A stretch of 57,873 nucleotides of DNA from contig JAGVAP010000013.1 in the NCBI GenBank assembly GCA_020060215.1, positions 1-57,873 on the forward strand. Direction: 5' to 3'. Of this stretch, positions 37,938 through 46,772 are shown piece by piece (position 1 is the first letter of the stretch; each line of letters begins with the position of its first letter). The notes below the pieces were generated by a model. It did not search any database. It had not been told where the DNA came from and saw only the letters and a program-made list of their open reading frames with translations. A program made the translations under genes and the position numbers. The DNA comes from Deltaproteobacteria bacterium (GTDB lineage Bacteria; Desulfobacterota; DSM-4660; Desulfatiglandales; HGW-15).

Positions 37938-39178
37938 TATTCTCGATTTCTCTCCGGCAGCGTGATGATGAAAGTGGAGCCCTTTCCGGGGGTGCTCCTG
38001 GCGGTGATGGTGCCGCCGTGGCGTTCAACGATCTTCTTGCAGATAGCCAGACCCATCCCTACGCCCTCGTACTGGCCATGGGTGACCAGCCTTTCAAAGG
38101 GCAGAAAGATGCGGTCCTGATAGGCCGGGTCGAACCCGGTGCCGTTGTCTTGGACGAAGATGACGTGTTCCCGGCCGCCCGATCGTCCGTTCTCCTTGAA
38201 CCGGGAGTAGATCCGGACCCGGGGCTCCCTGTCCTCCGGATGGAATTTCATTGCATTCCCGATCAGGTTCTGGAAGAGCTGTACCATCTGAAGCTTGTCC
38301 CCCCGGATCGTGGGCAGACTGGAGACATGGACGGAACCGCCCGCCTCGGCGATCCTGATCTCGAGGTTGGAGAGGGCCAGTTCCACTGCATGGCCGAGAT
38401 CGACCGGTCCGGGAGGTTGAATCTTGGTCGAGACCCGGGAGTACTCCAGGAGGGAATTCAGGAGAACCGACATGCGTTCCGCAGAGACCCGCATACGGTT
38501 CAGATAGTCTCGGTCTTCTTCGTCCAGGCCCGTCTTCTGCATGAGCAGATCCCCGAAGACCTGGAGCTTCCTGAGGGGTTCCTGAAGGTCATGGGAGGCG
38601 ACAAAGGCAAAACTCTCCAGTTCCCTGTTGCTGAACTCCAGTCTCTTCACGTAAGAATCGATCTCGGCCTCCGCCGACTTCCTCTCCGAGACATCCATCA
38701 CCACGGCGCAGGCCACGATGATCTCGTCCAGATTCACGGGGCTGACGGAAATGCGCACGGGCACCCCCGTCCCTGCCGCCGTCGCCAGGCGGACCTCCCC
38801 GGTTCCAAGCTCCCTCTTTCCCCGTTCCAGGATTTCCTGGAGGAGGTGCCGGTCCTCCTCGGAGCACCAGCTGAGGAGGGGGCTGCCTATCACCTTCTGA
38901 AGAGGGCTCCCGACGATCTCGGAAAACCGCTTGTTGCAGAAGTAGATCGTACCTCCAGCCGTGAGGGTCAGGGCGCCTTCGCTCATGGCCTCCACAAACA
39001 CGCGATAGGGCTGATCCGCGCTCCTGAGCGTGTAGATCTTCTCTCCCCCTTCCCCCGAGACCACCAGGGCGTCCACCTCCCCCTCACGTATGGCGCGGAT
39101 GGTCTCCTCCGCATCTTCGAGGCGGCTGCGAAGACGCTCGTTCTCCAACCTCAGATCTTCCCGAGTACGCCGCTTCAT
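37937..39178 (-). CDS. PAS sensor histidine kinase in kaiB operon
   Basis: A soluble 413-residue kinase. An N-terminal coiled coil (LRLENERLRSRLEDAEETIRA) leads to a PAS domain (about 65-180, FVEAMSEGALTLTAGG and VVMDVSERKSAEAEI). HisKA has FVASHDLQEPLRKLQ with phosphoacceptor His196, then HATPase with NAMKFHPED, DNGTGF and GVGMGLAICKK. There is no transmembrane segment. It sits between two kaiB genes and a receiver, 12 bases after the first kaiB. KaiB proteins bind other proteins after fold switching, and SasA-type kinases contain a KaiB-like domain, so kinase-KaiB interaction is plausible. This kinase lacks its own KaiB-like domain. Confidence 0.93.
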   Translation of the reverse strand: MKRRTREDLRLENERLRSRLEDAEETIRAIREGEVDALVVSGEGGEKIYTLRSADQPYRVFVEAMSEGALTLTAGGTIYFCNKRFSEIVGSPLQKVIGSPLLSWCSEEDRHLLQEILERGKRELGTGEVRLATAAGTGVPVRISVSPVNLDEIIVACAVVMDVSERKSAEAEIDSYVKRLEFSNRELESFAFVASHDLQEPLRKLQVFGDLLMQKTGLDEEDRDYLNRMRVSAERMSVLLNSLLEYSRVSTKIQPPGPVDLGHAVELALSNLEIRIAEAGGSVHVSSLPTIRGDKLQMVQLFQNLIGNAMKFHPEDREPRVRIYSRFKENGRSGGREHVIFVQDNGTGFDPAYQDRIFLPFERLVTHGQYEGVGMGLAICKKIVERHGGTITARSTPGKGSTFIITLPERNRE

Positions 39179-39190
39179 GGGATTCTTTCC

Positions 39191-39532
39191 TCAACTTCTC
39201 TTCTTCAGATCCAATCCCAGGAGAATCTTCTCAGAATCCGACAGATCTCCGATGAACTTCCTCAAGGGCAAAGGCAATCTCTTGATGAGGGTGGGAACCG
39301 CCACGATCTGATCCCCTTTCAAGAGGGAGGGCTGCTGGTAAACGTCTATGATCTCCAACTCATAACTGTCGGGAAGATGCTCCTCGCAGATCTTCCGGAT
39401 GTTCTCAATGGCCCTGATGCTCCTGGGGGTGGTTCCCGTCACATAGAGCCTGAGCAGATGCTTCTCCTTCTTCCTTTCCGGAATGGCCCTTTCGTATTCA
39501 TCGGCCGATGCCCCGGTCTTTCGCTTCGCCAT
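39191..39532 (-). CDS. kaiB: KaiB-family protein, copy 1
   Basis: A 113-residue thioredoxin-like protein of the KaiB family. The core reads HLLRLYVTGTTPRSIRAIENI, shown in pieces LRLYVTGTTPRS and RAIENIRKICEEH. It continues ELEIIDVYQQPSLLKGDQIVAVPTLI-like strands (VAVPTLIKRLPLPLRKFIGDL) and ends LLGLDL. It lies 12 bases upstream of the PAS kinase and 51 bases downstream of the second kaiB. No kaiC or kaiA is in the window, so a clock is not implied. Stress or signalling roles are known for non-cyanobacterial KaiB. Confidence 0.93.
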   Translation of the reverse strand: MAKRKTGASADEYERAIPERKKEKHLLRLYVTGTTPRSIRAIENIRKICEEHLPDSYELEIIDVYQQPSLLKGDQIVAVPTLIKRLPLPLRKFIGDLSDSEKILLGLDLKKRS

Positions 39533-39583
39533 GAGGTTCCCCTCCTCCGTTCCCGAGTGGTCTCCCCCTCTTTCAGGTCTGCT

Positions 39584-39946
39584 CTATCGCGGGAGAAGAT
39601 CCAGGCCGACGAGAACCCGCTCCTGGTTGGAAAGGTCGCCGATGATCTTTCTCACGGGCTCGGGCAGCTTTCTCACGAGCGTCGGGATGGCCAGGATCTG
39701 GTCGCCGGAGGCAAGCTTCGGGTTCTCCAGGAGGTCGATCACCTCGATCCGATACTTGCCCTTCAGGTGCTCTTCGCAGATCCTCTTCAGGTTCGAAAAG
39801 GCCGTGATCGATTTCGGCGTCTGCCCTGCGACATAAAGCCTCAGCTCCCAGAACTCAGGGGCGTTTTTCCGGGCAGGCTTTTTCGGGGCTGTCTTCCTGG
39901 CAGCCGGCTTCCTCCTGGCAGATTCAGGTTCCGCTCTCTCCTTCAT
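39584..39946 (-). CDS. kaiB: KaiB-family protein, copy 2
   Basis: A 120-residue KaiB with a basic N-terminal tail rich in Lys, Ala, Arg and Pro ([18 protein letters not shown]) that the other copy lacks. The core has [39 protein letters not shown] and [19 protein letters not shown]. The ATG at 39946 follows GAGAGGGGGGAG. It is the first gene of the four-gene operon. The two copies are clearly divergent paralogues. The basic tail could bind nucleic acid or acidic partners (inference). Confidence 0.92.
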   Translation of the reverse strand: MKERAEPESARRKPAARKTAPKKPARKNAPEFWELRLYVAGQTPKSITAFSNLKRICEEHLKGKYRIEVIDLLENPKLASGDQILAIPTLVRKLPEPVRKIIGDLSNQERVLVGLDLLPR

Positions 39947-40514
39947 GATCTCCCCCCTCTCATCGGATCCAATGGATTGGGTGGCTCTGTGGCGGCCGAT
40001 TCCCTGCGGTGCCGTTCTTCGGTCTTCGAGGCAAGCGATTCGGTCTGAACGGCAAAGGAGATATCCTGCTTTCTTTCTTCTCAAGTCGTGCGTTGCTGCC
40101 TTGGAGGCGCCTCGACACAGGGCGGGTCTCTCGGACGAGGTCGACACGGCGGCTCAACCCTCGTATCATAACAGAAGCTCAGCATTTTTCAAGTTCCGCC
40201 CCCGCTTGCTTCCCTTTCGCCCATCTCGGGATTCCAGTCATGAAAAAGGACATAGTGAGTAGCCACGATCAGTCCGAAGGACATATCCGGAAAAGACACT
40301 GGCTGAATTCGAGTTCAGGGGAATACGAGGCTCGGGTACGGAGTATCGCGTCAGGCGGGCGGCACCGTTGGAAGCAGTGGACATATTAAAAAGCCCTATG
40401 CAGATAAGTCAACAAAAGAATACAGGAATCCACCCATTTACCCTTCACCGGCCGTAGCCAACCATGGTCTTTAGGCAATTCCCGCCTCGATCGAAAGACG
40501 GGTGAGGTTCGGAC
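39947..40514. other. Divergent control region, kaiB operon / usp
   Basis: A 568-base gap without a supported gene. It contains motif site F (40418-40439) near the universal stress protein start. Short reading frames near 40009-40389 have no ribosome binding site or recognisable product. Confidence 0.55.
40418..40439 (+). promoter_or_regulatory. Two-block motif site F
   Basis: Left block GAATACAG, seven bases, right block CCCATTT, 75 bases before the universal stress protein ATG. The right block extends to ACCCATTTA, close to an RpoH-type -10 element. Confidence 0.45.
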
Positions 40515-41003
40515 ATGTACGAGAGGATCATGGTCCCCCTGGACGGCTCGCAACTGGCGGAATGCGTGCTTCCCCATGTGGAATCCATCGTAAGGGGGTG
40601 CGGCGCGGGACGCGTCTTCTTCATCCGCGTGGTTGAGCCGGCCCAGATTCCCGTAGGGGTCGAAACCAACGGAGCCGCCCTATTCGACGCCGAGGAGGCG
40701 GCTCGAATACGGAACGGCGTGGATTCCGAGAATATGGCGGCCGCCGAGGGATACCTCAGCCGAATCGCAGGCCGCAACAGGTACCCCGGCGCCGATGTGG
40801 AGATCAGGGTGCTCATGGGAAAGACCGCCGAGACCCTGGCGAAGTACGCGGAGAAGAACGGTATCGATCTGATCGTCATCGCCACCCATGGCCTCTCGGG
40901 CATCAGCCGATGGGTATGGGGGAGCGTCGCCGACCGGATCCTTCGAGCCGCATGCGTCCCGGTCCTCATGGTGCGTGCGCCGGGATGTATACCGGGGTTC
41001 TAG
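40515..41003 (+). CDS. Universal stress protein (UspA family)
   Basis: A 162-residue single-domain Usp. It begins MYERIMVPLDGSQLAECVLP. The ATP-binding loop near the end is GLSGISRWVWGSVADRILRAACVPVL, with the G-xx-G-x9-GS pattern complete. The role is survival under stress or starvation, exact partner unknown. Motif site F is upstream. It is followed by pcm after 63 bases on the same strand, so the two may be co-transcribed. Confidence 0.92.
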   Translation: MYERIMVPLDGSQLAECVLPHVESIVRGCGAGRVFFIRVVEPAQIPVGVETNGAALFDAEEAARIRNGVDSENMAAAEGYLSRIAGRNRYPGADVEIRVLMGKTAETLAKYAEKNGIDLIVIATHGLSGISRWVWGSVADRILRAACVPVLMVRAPGCIPGF

Positions 41004-41066
41004 AGAAGACCGTTTAACAGGCCCGGGCCTCTCTGAGCACCCGTGCCGAACACATGGAGCGATGGC

Positions 41067-41714
41067 ATGCACGATGATTTGGAGATCGCCCGAAAACGAA
41101 TGGTCGAACACCAGTTGATCGCCAGGTCCGTCCATGATCCCCTGGTGCTGAGGGCCATGGGGAAAGTCCCCCGGGAGCGATTCATGCCCGCTGATCTGAG
41201 GGACTCCGCCTATGGGGACCACCCCCTTCCCATCGGTCATGGCCAGACGATCTCGCAGCCCTACATCGTGGCCCACATGACCGAGGCCCTCGAACTCACG
41301 GGTGAGGAAAAGGTCCTCGAGATCGGCACCGGCAGCGGTTATCAGGCGGCGGTGCTTGCGGAGATCGCCCGGGAAGTCTACACCGTGGAGCGGATCGCGG
41401 AGCTCTCCGAGAAGGCGAAAGAGGTCCTCCTGGAACTCGGGTACAGGAATGTCTTCTTCAAGGTCCACAACGGGACCCTGGGGTGGCCTGAAAACGCGCC
41501 TTACGATGCCATCCTGGTCACGGCCGCCGCACCCGACATCCCCGAGACCTTCTTGGAGCAGTTGAAGGACGGAGGCCGGCTGGTGATCCCGGTCGGGGAA
41601 CGATACAGTCAGAACCTGGTCAGGATCACGAGGTCCGGCGACAGGAAACTCCGCGAGGACCTCGGAGCGGTGCGGTTCGTCAGCCTGATGGGGGAATATG
41701 GATGGAAAGAGTAA
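41067..41714 (+). CDS. pcm: Protein-L-isoaspartate O-methyltransferase
   Basis: SAM-dependent enzyme of 215 residues that repairs isoaspartyl residues in aged proteins. Marks: MVEHQLIARSV and VPRERFMP near the N-terminus, ISQPYIVAHMTEAL, the SAM loop VLEIGTGSGYQAAVLAEIA, and DAILVTAAAPDIPE followed by GGRLVIPVG. The ATG at 41067 has GGAG seven bases upstream; a GTG at 41043 is possible. Its place in a run of protein quality-control genes (usp, ftsH, deg, hpf, hsp20) fits a stress role. Confidence 0.95.
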   Translation: MHDDLEIARKRMVEHQLIARSVHDPLVLRAMGKVPRERFMPADLRDSAYGDHPLPIGHGQTISQPYIVAHMTEALELTGEEKVLEIGTGSGYQAAVLAEIAREVYTVERIAELSEKAKEVLLELGYRNVFFKVHNGTLGWPENAPYDAILVTAAAPDIPETFLEQLKDGGRLVIPVGERYSQNLVRITRSGDRKLREDLGAVRFVSLMGEYGWKE

Positions 41715-41930
41715 GAAAAAAAGACGAACATTGAACATCGAACGCCAACATCGAACATCGAATCAGGATACCAGGGGTCAGAGCTCAGAGGTCGGCCCAG
41801 CCGCTGGCCCCAGGCCAGTTTGATCGAACAGGAAAGGTTACAGGGTATCAGGTGTCAGGTTTCGGGTGTCAGCCCGGTAGCCCATCCATTTCCTGACACC
41901 TGAACACTGAAACCTGAAACCCACCATTCC
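41715..41930. repeat. Degenerate dispersed repeats after pcm
   Basis: At 41727-41763 are repeated words GAACATTGAACATCGAAC and CAACATCGAACATCG, related to 5776, 17803 and 55428. At about 41838-41925 a loose palindrome pairs CAGGTGTCAGGTTTC-like words with CTGAACACTGAAACCTG-like words. No gene is present. Confidence 0.65.
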
Positions 41931-43925
41931 CTATTCCTTCATTCCGGTAATTTCTTTTCCGCCGTCGCCCTTTTCCCGGACGGGCCGCTGGATGCCGAAA
42001 GCGAACCGGCCCGATTCCCCCGTCTGCTTCCATTTCCACTCCCGAGAGGAATCTCCGGCGGGGGGCCCCAGGATCTCGTCGATCTCCTCCCTCGAAAGGG
42101 TCTCGCGCTCAAAGAGCTCCCTGGCCAGCTTGTCCATCTCGGCCCGATGGGAGACCAGCAGCTCCTCCGCGACCCTCTCCATGCCCTGGATAAGCGAGCG
42201 GACCTCCTCATCGATCACCTGCGCGGTTCTTTCACTGAAGTCCCGAGGCTGGGACATCTCCCTCCCCAGAAAAGGATGGTGCTCTCCCTGCCGATAGGTC
42301 ACGGGACCGAGTTTGTCGCTCATCCCCCACTGACAGACCATCCTGCGGGCCAGTTCGGTCGCCTTTCGGAGGTCGTCCCCTGCCCCCGTGGAGATATCCT
42401 CCTGGGTGATCTTTTCGGCGACCCTGCCGCCAAGCATGATGGCAATTCGGTTGAGGAGATAGCGGCGGCCCAGGTTGTGCTGATCCTCGACCGGAATCTG
42501 TTCCGTGGCCCCGAGGGATCGCCCCCGGGGAATGATGCTGACCTTCTCAAGAGGATCCGCTCCCGGCAGGATCCTGGCCAGGATGGCATGTCCCGCCTCG
42601 TGATAGGCGATCACCTCCTTTTCCTCGTCCTTGATGACGTCCTCCCTCTCGATGCCCATCAGGATCTTGTCCCTGCCTTCCTCGAAATCCTGGGACTCGA
42701 CCGCTTTCTTTTCCTTTCGCGCAGCAAGGAGCGCAGCCTCGTTCACGAGGTTCTTCAACTCAGCCCCCGAGAAACCGACGGTCCTCCGGGCGAGGAGATC
42801 GAGGTCCACATCCGGCCCCAAGGGCACATTGCGTGTGTGGACCTCAAGGATCTCCCTGCGCGCCTTCCTCTGCGGGAGGTCCAGGGTGATCTGCCGGTCG
42901 AAACGCCCGGGCCTGACCAGGGCAGGGTCCAGGACATCGGGCCGATTGGTCGCGGCAAGGACCACCACCGACACGTGCGGGGAGAATCCGTCCATCTCAG
43001 CCAGGATCTGGTTCAGCGTCTGCTCCCTCTCATCATGTCCTCCCCCCAGCCCCGTTCCCCGGACGCGGCCGATCGAGTCCAACTCGTCGATGAATATGAT
43101 GGAGGGGGATTCGTTCTTCGCCTTTGTGAACATGTCCCTGACGCGGGAAGCGCCGACCCCCACAAACATTTCGATGAACTCGGACCCGCTGATGCTGTAA
43201 AAAGGGACGTGGGCCTCGCCTGCAGTCGCCCTGGCCATGAGGGTCTTACCCGTCCCCGGCGGGCCCACCAGGAGTATCCCCTTCGGCAACTCCCCTCCCA
43301 GGGCCTTGTACTTGGACGGGTTCTTCAGGAAACCGACAATCTCCTCGAGTTCCTTCTTGGTATTGGCGAGCCCGGCCACGTCCTTGAAACCCACATTGCT
43401 CGTTTCCCGGGTGTAGAGCTTCGCCCGGGATTTTGCGAATCCGAAGACCCCTCCTCCTCCCACTCCCCCCTGCAGCCTTCTCGATGAATAGAAGATCAGT
43501 CCGAGGATAAGCAACCAGGGGAGCCATCCGATCAGGAGAATACGCCACCATGATCCTTCCTGGGACTCCGCGTTCACCGTCACGCTGTTCTTCTCAAGCG
43601 TGTTGAGCAGTTCCGGGTCGGCCAGGTTCGGCTTCATGGTCTGGAAGCCCTCGTAGAGCTTTTCCTCCTGTTGCGATCCCGGCGACTTGAGGTCCTCGGT
43701 CAAACGTCCCCTGAACTCGCCGGTGATCTCGTCCCCCTTGAACGTGACCCCCGAAATCAATCCATCCGCTGCAAGCTCTTTGAAGTTCGTGTAGGAGATC
43801 TTGAGACGGTTCGCGGACGATCGAGGAGTGAGGAGAGATAACAGAAAAAAGGAGAGCAACACCAGGAGCAGAAGCCTCCTGGGTTGAGACCACTCATTGG
43901 TACTGCCGGGCTTCATCGGGTTCAT
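41931..43925 (-). CDS. ftsH: ATP-dependent zinc metalloprotease FtsH
   Basis: Membrane-bound AAA+ protease, 664 residues, degrading misfolded membrane and regulatory proteins. TM1 is at about 17-33 (LLLLVLLSFFLLSLLTP), the periplasmic part is about 100 residues and TM2 is ILLIGWLPWLLILGLIFY. Walker A is GPPGTGKT, Walker B is IIFIDELDSIG and the second region of homology is ATNRPDVLDPALVRPGRFDR. The zinc site is HEAGH at 442-446. The ATG at 43925 follows AGGAAGG. It is divergent from the Deg protease gene across 285 bases. Confidence 0.97.
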   Translation of the reverse strand: MNPMKPGSTNEWSQPRRLLLLVLLSFFLLSLLTPRSSANRLKISYTNFKELAADGLISGVTFKGDEITGEFRGRLTEDLKSPGSQQEEKLYEGFQTMKPNLADPELLNTLEKNSVTVNAESQEGSWWRILLIGWLPWLLILGLIFYSSRRLQGGVGGGGVFGFAKSRAKLYTRETSNVGFKDVAGLANTKKELEEIVGFLKNPSKYKALGGELPKGILLVGPPGTGKTLMARATAGEAHVPFYSISGSEFIEMFVGVGASRVRDMFTKAKNESPSIIFIDELDSIGRVRGTGLGGGHDEREQTLNQILAEMDGFSPHVSVVVLAATNRPDVLDPALVRPGRFDRQITLDLPQRKARREILEVHTRNVPLGPDVDLDLLARRTVGFSGAELKNLVNEAALLAARKEKKAVESQDFEEGRDKILMGIEREDVIKDEEKEVIAYHEAGHAILARILPGADPLEKVSIIPRGRSLGATEQIPVEDQHNLGRRYLLNRIAIMLGGRVAEKITQEDISTGAGDDLRKATELARRMVCQWGMSDKLGPVTYRQGEHHPFLGREMSQPRDFSERTAQVIDEEVRSLIQGMERVAEELLVSHRAEMDKLARELFERETLSREEIDEILGPPAGDSSREWKWKQTGESGRFAFGIQRPVREKGDGGKEITGMKE

Positions 43926-44107
43926 CGACTTTGCCTTCCTGATTGAAAGTGAACGTCGGCGCTCTTCCGAACCAGTCTTTTCCGGATCCAGAGGGAAGGA
44001 AATGGGTTGTCCATGGTATCGAAAATCCTCGGAAGCTGTATTCAGCACCATGCTTCGGCTGAGGAGGGCCGATGGGGAGAAGCGGTGGTAAGATCATGGG
44101 AAACCGC

Positions 44108-44129
44108 AAATACACATTGAGCCTTATAC
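44108..44129 (+). promoter_or_regulatory. Two-block motif site H
   Basis: Left block AAATACAC, seven bases, right block CTTATAC, 81 bases before the Deg protease start, in the region divergent with ftsH. Confidence 0.4.
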
Positions 44130-44210
44130 CTTCGCTCGAAAGCGGTGGCTATTGGCATTGCGAATGACGTCTGGGGGCCCGGATCCTTGTCTCGAAAAGG
44201 AGGAAGAACG

Positions 44211-45647
44211 ATGAATTCGGGGAAGAGAGGAGTGCTGAAAACCGGTCTCCTGCTGGGGATCTTCCTGTCCGCTCTGGTGGCCCAGCTCCCGATGGGAACG
44301 GCCCTGGCGCAGCCGGCACAGAACTGCCCATGCTCTTTTACGGAACTGGCTGAGGCGGCGAGTCCCAGCGTGGTGAACATCAGCTCGATGAAGGTGGTCC
44401 GGGGAGGTCCGTTCCGTTTCGACTCCCCCTTTGGAGAAGACGACCCTCTTCGTGACTTTTTCGAGAAGTTCTTCGGGCAGAAGCTCCCCAAGGAGCACAA
44501 GCAGAAAGGGCTGGGATCGGGGGTCATCATCGATCCCGAAGGATACATCCTGACCAACAACCACGTGGTCGAGGCCACCGATCAGATCCTGGTGAAAGTC
44601 CAGGGCGGAAAAGAGTTCAAGGCCAAGATGGTCGGCAGGGACCCCCAAACCGATCTCGCCCTGATCAAGATCGAACCCGAAACCCCTTTGCCTGCCTTGA
44701 GGCTGGGTGACTCCGAACAGCTGAAGGTAGGGGACTGGGTCCTGGCCATCGGCAGCCCCTTCGGGCTGGTGAGCACGGTGACCGCAGGAATCGTCAGCGC
44801 GAAATACCGACGGATCGGAATCGGGGCGTATGATGACTTCATACAGACCGACGCATCCATCAACCCCGGAAACAGCGGCGGCCCTCTTCTCAACATGAGG
44901 GGAGAGGTGGTGGGAATTACGACCGCCATATTCTCCAGGAGCGGCGGCAATATCGGAATCGGGTTCGCCATCCCTTCCAACATCGCCCGGGATCTGATCC
45001 CGCAACTGAGAAAAGGCAAGGTGGTCCGGGGGTGGCTCGGGGTCATGATCCAGCAGATCACGCCCCAGATCAGGGACAAACTGGGGCTGACGACCGACAG
45101 CGGCGCATTGGTTTCCCAGGTAACTCCCGGAGGCCCTGCGGAGAAGGCGGGGATTCGCAGGGGCGACGTGATCGTGTCCTTTGGCGACCAGCCCATTAAA
45201 GACATGAACGACCTCCCGTTCCTGGTGGCGAAATCCGAGGTGGGAAAGAAGGTGCCGGTCACCGTGATACGGAAAGGAGAAAAAAGGACGTTCCAGGTCA
45301 CCATCGGGCAGATGAAGGAGGAGGAGGAAGCGGAGGTCCCCATGGAGGAGACCGGTATCGCACCGGATCTCGGGCTCAGCCTCGAAAACCTCTCCCCGGA
45401 ACTGGCCTCCAGATTCAAGATTCCGGAGCAGACGGGTGTGCTGATCACAAAGGTGGAGCAGGGCTCAGCCGCCGATCAGGCGGGCCTGAGGCCGGGAGAT
45501 GTTGTGCTGGAGGTCGAACAGGAAGAGGTCCGGAGTTCGCAGGAGTTCACCAGCAAGATGGCGGCTTACCCAAGGGGGCAAGCCGCCTTGCTCCTGATCA
45601 ACAGGAAGGGGACCACTCTCTACCTGACCCTGCCCATTCCGAAGTGA
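44211..45647 (+). CDS. Periplasmic serine protease, HtrA/DegP-DegQ family
   Basis: A 478-residue protease/chaperone exported by an N-terminal signal (VLKTGLLLGIFLSALVAQL; cleavage near ALA-QPA). The catalytic triad is His118 (LTNNHVVE), Asp148 (PQTDLALIKIE) and Ser222 (NPGNSGGPLLN). Two PDZ domains follow: the first contains GWLGVMIQQITPQIRDKLGL, the second begins near ETGIAPDLGLSLENLSPEL. It degrades or refolds damaged envelope proteins. GGAGGAAG precedes the ATG. Motif site H is upstream, and it faces away from ftsH, giving an envelope quality-control pair. Confidence 0.95.
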   Translation: MNSGKRGVLKTGLLLGIFLSALVAQLPMGTALAQPAQNCPCSFTELAEAASPSVVNISSMKVVRGGPFRFDSPFGEDDPLRDFFEKFFGQKLPKEHKQKGLGSGVIIDPEGYILTNNHVVEATDQILVKVQGGKEFKAKMVGRDPQTDLALIKIEPETPLPALRLGDSEQLKVGDWVLAIGSPFGLVSTVTAGIVSAKYRRIGIGAYDDFIQTDASINPGNSGGPLLNMRGEVVGITTAIFSRSGGNIGIGFAIPSNIARDLIPQLRKGKVVRGWLGVMIQQITPQIRDKLGLTTDSGALVSQVTPGGPAEKAGIRRGDVIVSFGDQPIKDMNDLPFLVAKSEVGKKVPVTVIRKGEKRTFQVTIGQMKEEEEAEVPMEETGIAPDLGLSLENLSPELASRFKIPEQTGVLITKVEQGSAADQAGLRPGDVVLEVEQEEVRSSQEFTSKMAAYPRGQAALLLINRKGTTLYLTLPIPK

Positions 45648-45656
45648 TCAATTGAC

Positions 45657-45870
45657 CTCGCCACTTCTTCCCTTCTGCCCTTGGACATTGGACATTCTGC
45701 ATTCTGCGGTTCGTCAGAAGTGATCATGGATGATCTCGCCACTTCTTCCCTTCTGCCCTGGACATTGGACATTCTGCATTCTGCGGTTCGTCAGAAGTGA
45801 TCATGGATAACCTCGCCACTTCTTCCCTTCTGCCCTGGACATTGGACATTCTGCATTCTGCGGTTCATCA
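45657..45870. repeat. Three-copy 77-78 bp tandem repeat
   Basis: Copies start at 45657, 45735 and 45812 with CTCGCCACTTCTTCCCTTCT. They continue GGACATTGGACATTCTGC and end GCGGTTCGTCAGAAGTGATC. The first copy has one extra T and the third is cut short. The third copy ends at the TCA that is the stop codon of the HPF gene on the minus strand. Related words occur inverted at 48330-48408. Confidence 0.9.
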
Positions 45871-46488
45871 GGCTCCCCATCCAAGCGGCGGCTCGACGGG
45901 GGTCTGTCCCCTTGACACCCGGGATCCCGGCTTGTCGACGATCTGGACCGTGCTGGCCTGGGGCCCTTCCTCTCCCTCCTCCTCCTCGAATCGAATGGCG
46001 GTGCCGATCTCCAGGCGATCGAAATCGTTTTGAAGCACTGCATTTCTGTGGAAATACACGTCCCGCCCGTCCAGGGTCTTCAGGAAACCATACCCTTCCT
46101 CTCGAAACAGCTTGATCACAATGGCCACCGCCTCTTCCTCCGCGGGATGGGACTTCACGTCTCCACGCCTCTTCTCGGTAATCCGTTTCAACTTCCTCCG
46201 GGCTGCGTCAAAGGCATCCCTGATCACGGAAGGCAGTTCGTCGTGAATGCTCCCTTCGCTCGATTCTCTGCGAACGGCGAATTCATGTCCCGGGGGAACA
46301 TTCAAGGTGATCCGAACACGGTAAGGCCTACCCGCACGCTGATGCTGCTGAGGCGACTCAACGGCGACCCGGCAACTGGTCACGGAATCCGAGACCCGCT
46401 CCAGGGCGGCCGCCTTTTCACGAATGAGCGCCTCGACGGCATCGGTCTTTTCAACATTTCTAAACGTTATTTCCAGTGGAACTTTCAT
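45868..46488 (-). CDS. Ribosome hibernation factor fused to cold-shock domain
   Basis: A 206-residue protein with two domains. Residues 1-120 form the HPF/RaiA (S30AE) domain (MKVPLEITFRNVEKTDAVEA, EKAAALERVSDSVTSCRVAVE), which binds the 30S decoding region in stationary phase. The C-terminal 70 residues form a cold-shock domain: VIKLFREEGYGFLKTLDGRDVYFHRNAV, seen in pieces EEGYGFLKT and VYFHRNAV, then IGTAIRFEEEEGEEGPQAS. A basic linker (AARRKLKRITEKRRG) joins them. It differs from long HPF, whose tail is a dimerisation domain. GGAGG precedes the ATG. Its last bases lie in a tandem repeat. It is divergent from hsp20 and shares motif site G. Confidence 0.9.
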   Translation of the reverse strand: MKVPLEITFRNVEKTDAVEALIREKAAALERVSDSVTSCRVAVESPQQHQRAGRPYRVRITLNVPPGHEFAVRRESSEGSIHDELPSVIRDAFDAARRKLKRITEKRRGDVKSHPAEEEAVAIVIKLFREEGYGFLKTLDGRDVYFHRNAVLQNDFDRLEIGTAIRFEEEEGEEGPQASTVQIVDKPGSRVSRGQTPVEPPLGWGA

Positions 46489-46686
46489 GCTTGCCCTCCT
46501 CCATCTCATGCTGCGGTTCACCCGCCTCTCGTCATCAGATGGTACTTTTCGCATCCCTCGCGCGCAATACGAGAACTCCTGTACTTTCAAACTCATCCTC
46601 CTTATTCGCAAGGTTTGCTTCATCGGAAACCAGGGGAGAGACCCTCCTTGAACTCGTACTCGATCCTACAGGAGGCCCCTACTCCA

Positions 46687-46708
46687 AAATAGGTGATCGT
46701 ACCTATTT
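46687..46708. promoter_or_regulatory. Two-block motif site G, symmetric
   Basis: AAATAGGT, six bases, ACCTATTT: a perfect 8-base dyad, matching the two-block pattern on both strands. It lies 64 bases before hsp20 and 198 bases before the HPF-CSD gene in their divergent region. Confidence 0.5.
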
Positions 46709-46772
46709 ACGCAGCCCGATGGAGGGACTAGCGGAAGCAGTGTGTGCAGGAAAACGGTTGAGGGGAGGATCT

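Noticed and set aside
38018..40048. Plus-strand 676-codon frame across the kaiB operon
   Set aside because: Antisense to kinase and both kaiB genes, with no domain and no ribosome binding site.
45657..45870. CRISPR array
   Set aside because: Units are directly adjacent 77-78 bp copies without unique spacers and no cas genes are nearby.
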